Positions 6,044 through 6,219 of a DNA stretch of 6,219 bases are shown here, in pieces (within the stretch, counting starts at the first letter, position 1; each line of letters starts with the position of its first letter). Position numbers and translations under genes: made by a program. The stretch comes from Bacteroidetes bacterium UBA2322 (GTDB taxonomy: Bacteria > Bacteroidota > Bacteroidia > Chitinophagales > UBA2359): contig DDVC01000157.1 of assembly GCA_002345145.1 (NCBI GenBank), forward strand, positions 1 through 6,219, given 5' to 3'. Under the pieces are notes generated by a model that was given only the letters and a program-made list of their open reading frames with translations, was not told where the DNA came from and made no database searches.

Positions 6044-6219
6044 GCACTGCACAGACTTAGTGATCAATTTGGGTTATCTGGTTGGCTGTGGTGGCGGGTC
6101 TAACCGGTTGATTTGAGTACAGCTTCAGAATAGATTCCATGTTTAAAATAGTAGGTTTCAATGTACAGTCCAATTACATTATCGTGAATTTGTTCACTTT
6201 TTGAAAAACAAATAGTCTT
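6044..6219 (-). mobile_element. IS1-family insertion sequence, one end, cut by the window edge
   Basis: The element is recognised from its transposase C-terminus. About 50 bp beyond the transposase stop, the minus strand reads GATCACTAAGTCTGTGCAG. This resembles the E. coli IS1 end (ATCAGTAAGTTGGCAGCATC) in sequence and in distance from the stop, so the element probably ends near 6040-6050. The exact boundary cannot be set without the other end or a target duplication. Confidence 0.55.
6100..6219 (-). CDS. IS1-family transposase, C-terminal fragment (partial)
   Basis: The last 39 codons of a gene that enters from beyond the right edge, ending in TAG at 6100-6102. The translation contains ICFSKSEQIHDNVIGLYIE, which lines up with the C-terminus of the IS1 transposase InsB (from memory, SFSKSVELHDKVIGHYL): the S-K-S, H-D and V-I-G positions agree. 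This segment follows the catalytic domain, so the DDE residues and any programmed frameshift lie outside the window. The tail after the motif (FKHGIYSEAVLKSTG) is about 12 residues longer than in E. coli InsB. Whether the gene is intact cannot be judged here. Confidence 0.8.
   Translation of the reverse strand, partial: KTICFSKSEQIHDNVIGLYIETYYFKHGIYSEAVLKSTG

Noticed and set aside
6184..6197. GTGAA-TTTG-TTCAC inverted repeat
   Set aside because: It lies within the transposase reading frame and is explained by the coding sequence.
1..6219. tRNA, rRNA, riboswitch or CRISPR array
   Set aside because: No cloverleaf, conserved riboswitch core or regularly spaced direct repeats were found by eye on either strand.

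Overview
The window looks like chromosomal DNA from a member of the Bacteroidota. The evidence is the type of acyl-CoA dehydrogenase and ECF sigma factor encoded, start codons without a Shine-Dalgarno sequence, and promoter-like boxes close to the Bacteroidota -7 consensus TAnnTTTG. No finer placement can be supported. No RNA gene, CRISPR array or replication origin was seen.

Left half (371-4123): a divergent pair of lipid or acyl-CoA catabolism genes. On the minus strand is a 626-residue acyl-CoA dehydrogenase of the long VLCAD/ACAD9-like type. On the plus strand is a 532-residue carboxyltransferase (beta) subunit of a biotin-dependent acyl-CoA carboxylase, in the methylcrotonyl-/geranyl-/AccD-like group. 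The 273-bp spacer carries a promoter-like motif, TTGTAYCTTTA, facing each gene. One plausible reading is oxidation of an acyl-CoA to an enoyl-CoA followed by carboxylation of that enoyl-CoA, as in leucine or isoprenoid breakdown. However, the dehydrogenase is not a short isovaleryl-CoA type and no biotin carboxylase subunit is present, so the pathway stays open.

Middle (4124-4356): a short convergent spacer packed with structure. It holds a perfect 28-nt palindrome and then a 129-bp non-coding element bounded by 18-bp imperfect inverted repeats of insertion-sequence type (MITE-like).

Right half (4357-5627, minus strand): a two-gene operon with a 4-bp ATGA overlap. It encodes an ECF-type sigma factor followed by a soluble protein that has an anti-sigma-like N-terminus and a beta-rich C-terminal module. 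This is the most likely place for a poorly described regulatory system.

Far right (5628-6219): an A+T-rich, gene-free stretch with a cluster of TGACA boxes and an 8-bp inverted repeat. The window then ends inside an IS1-family insertion sequence, of which only the last 39 codons of the transposase and one end are visible.
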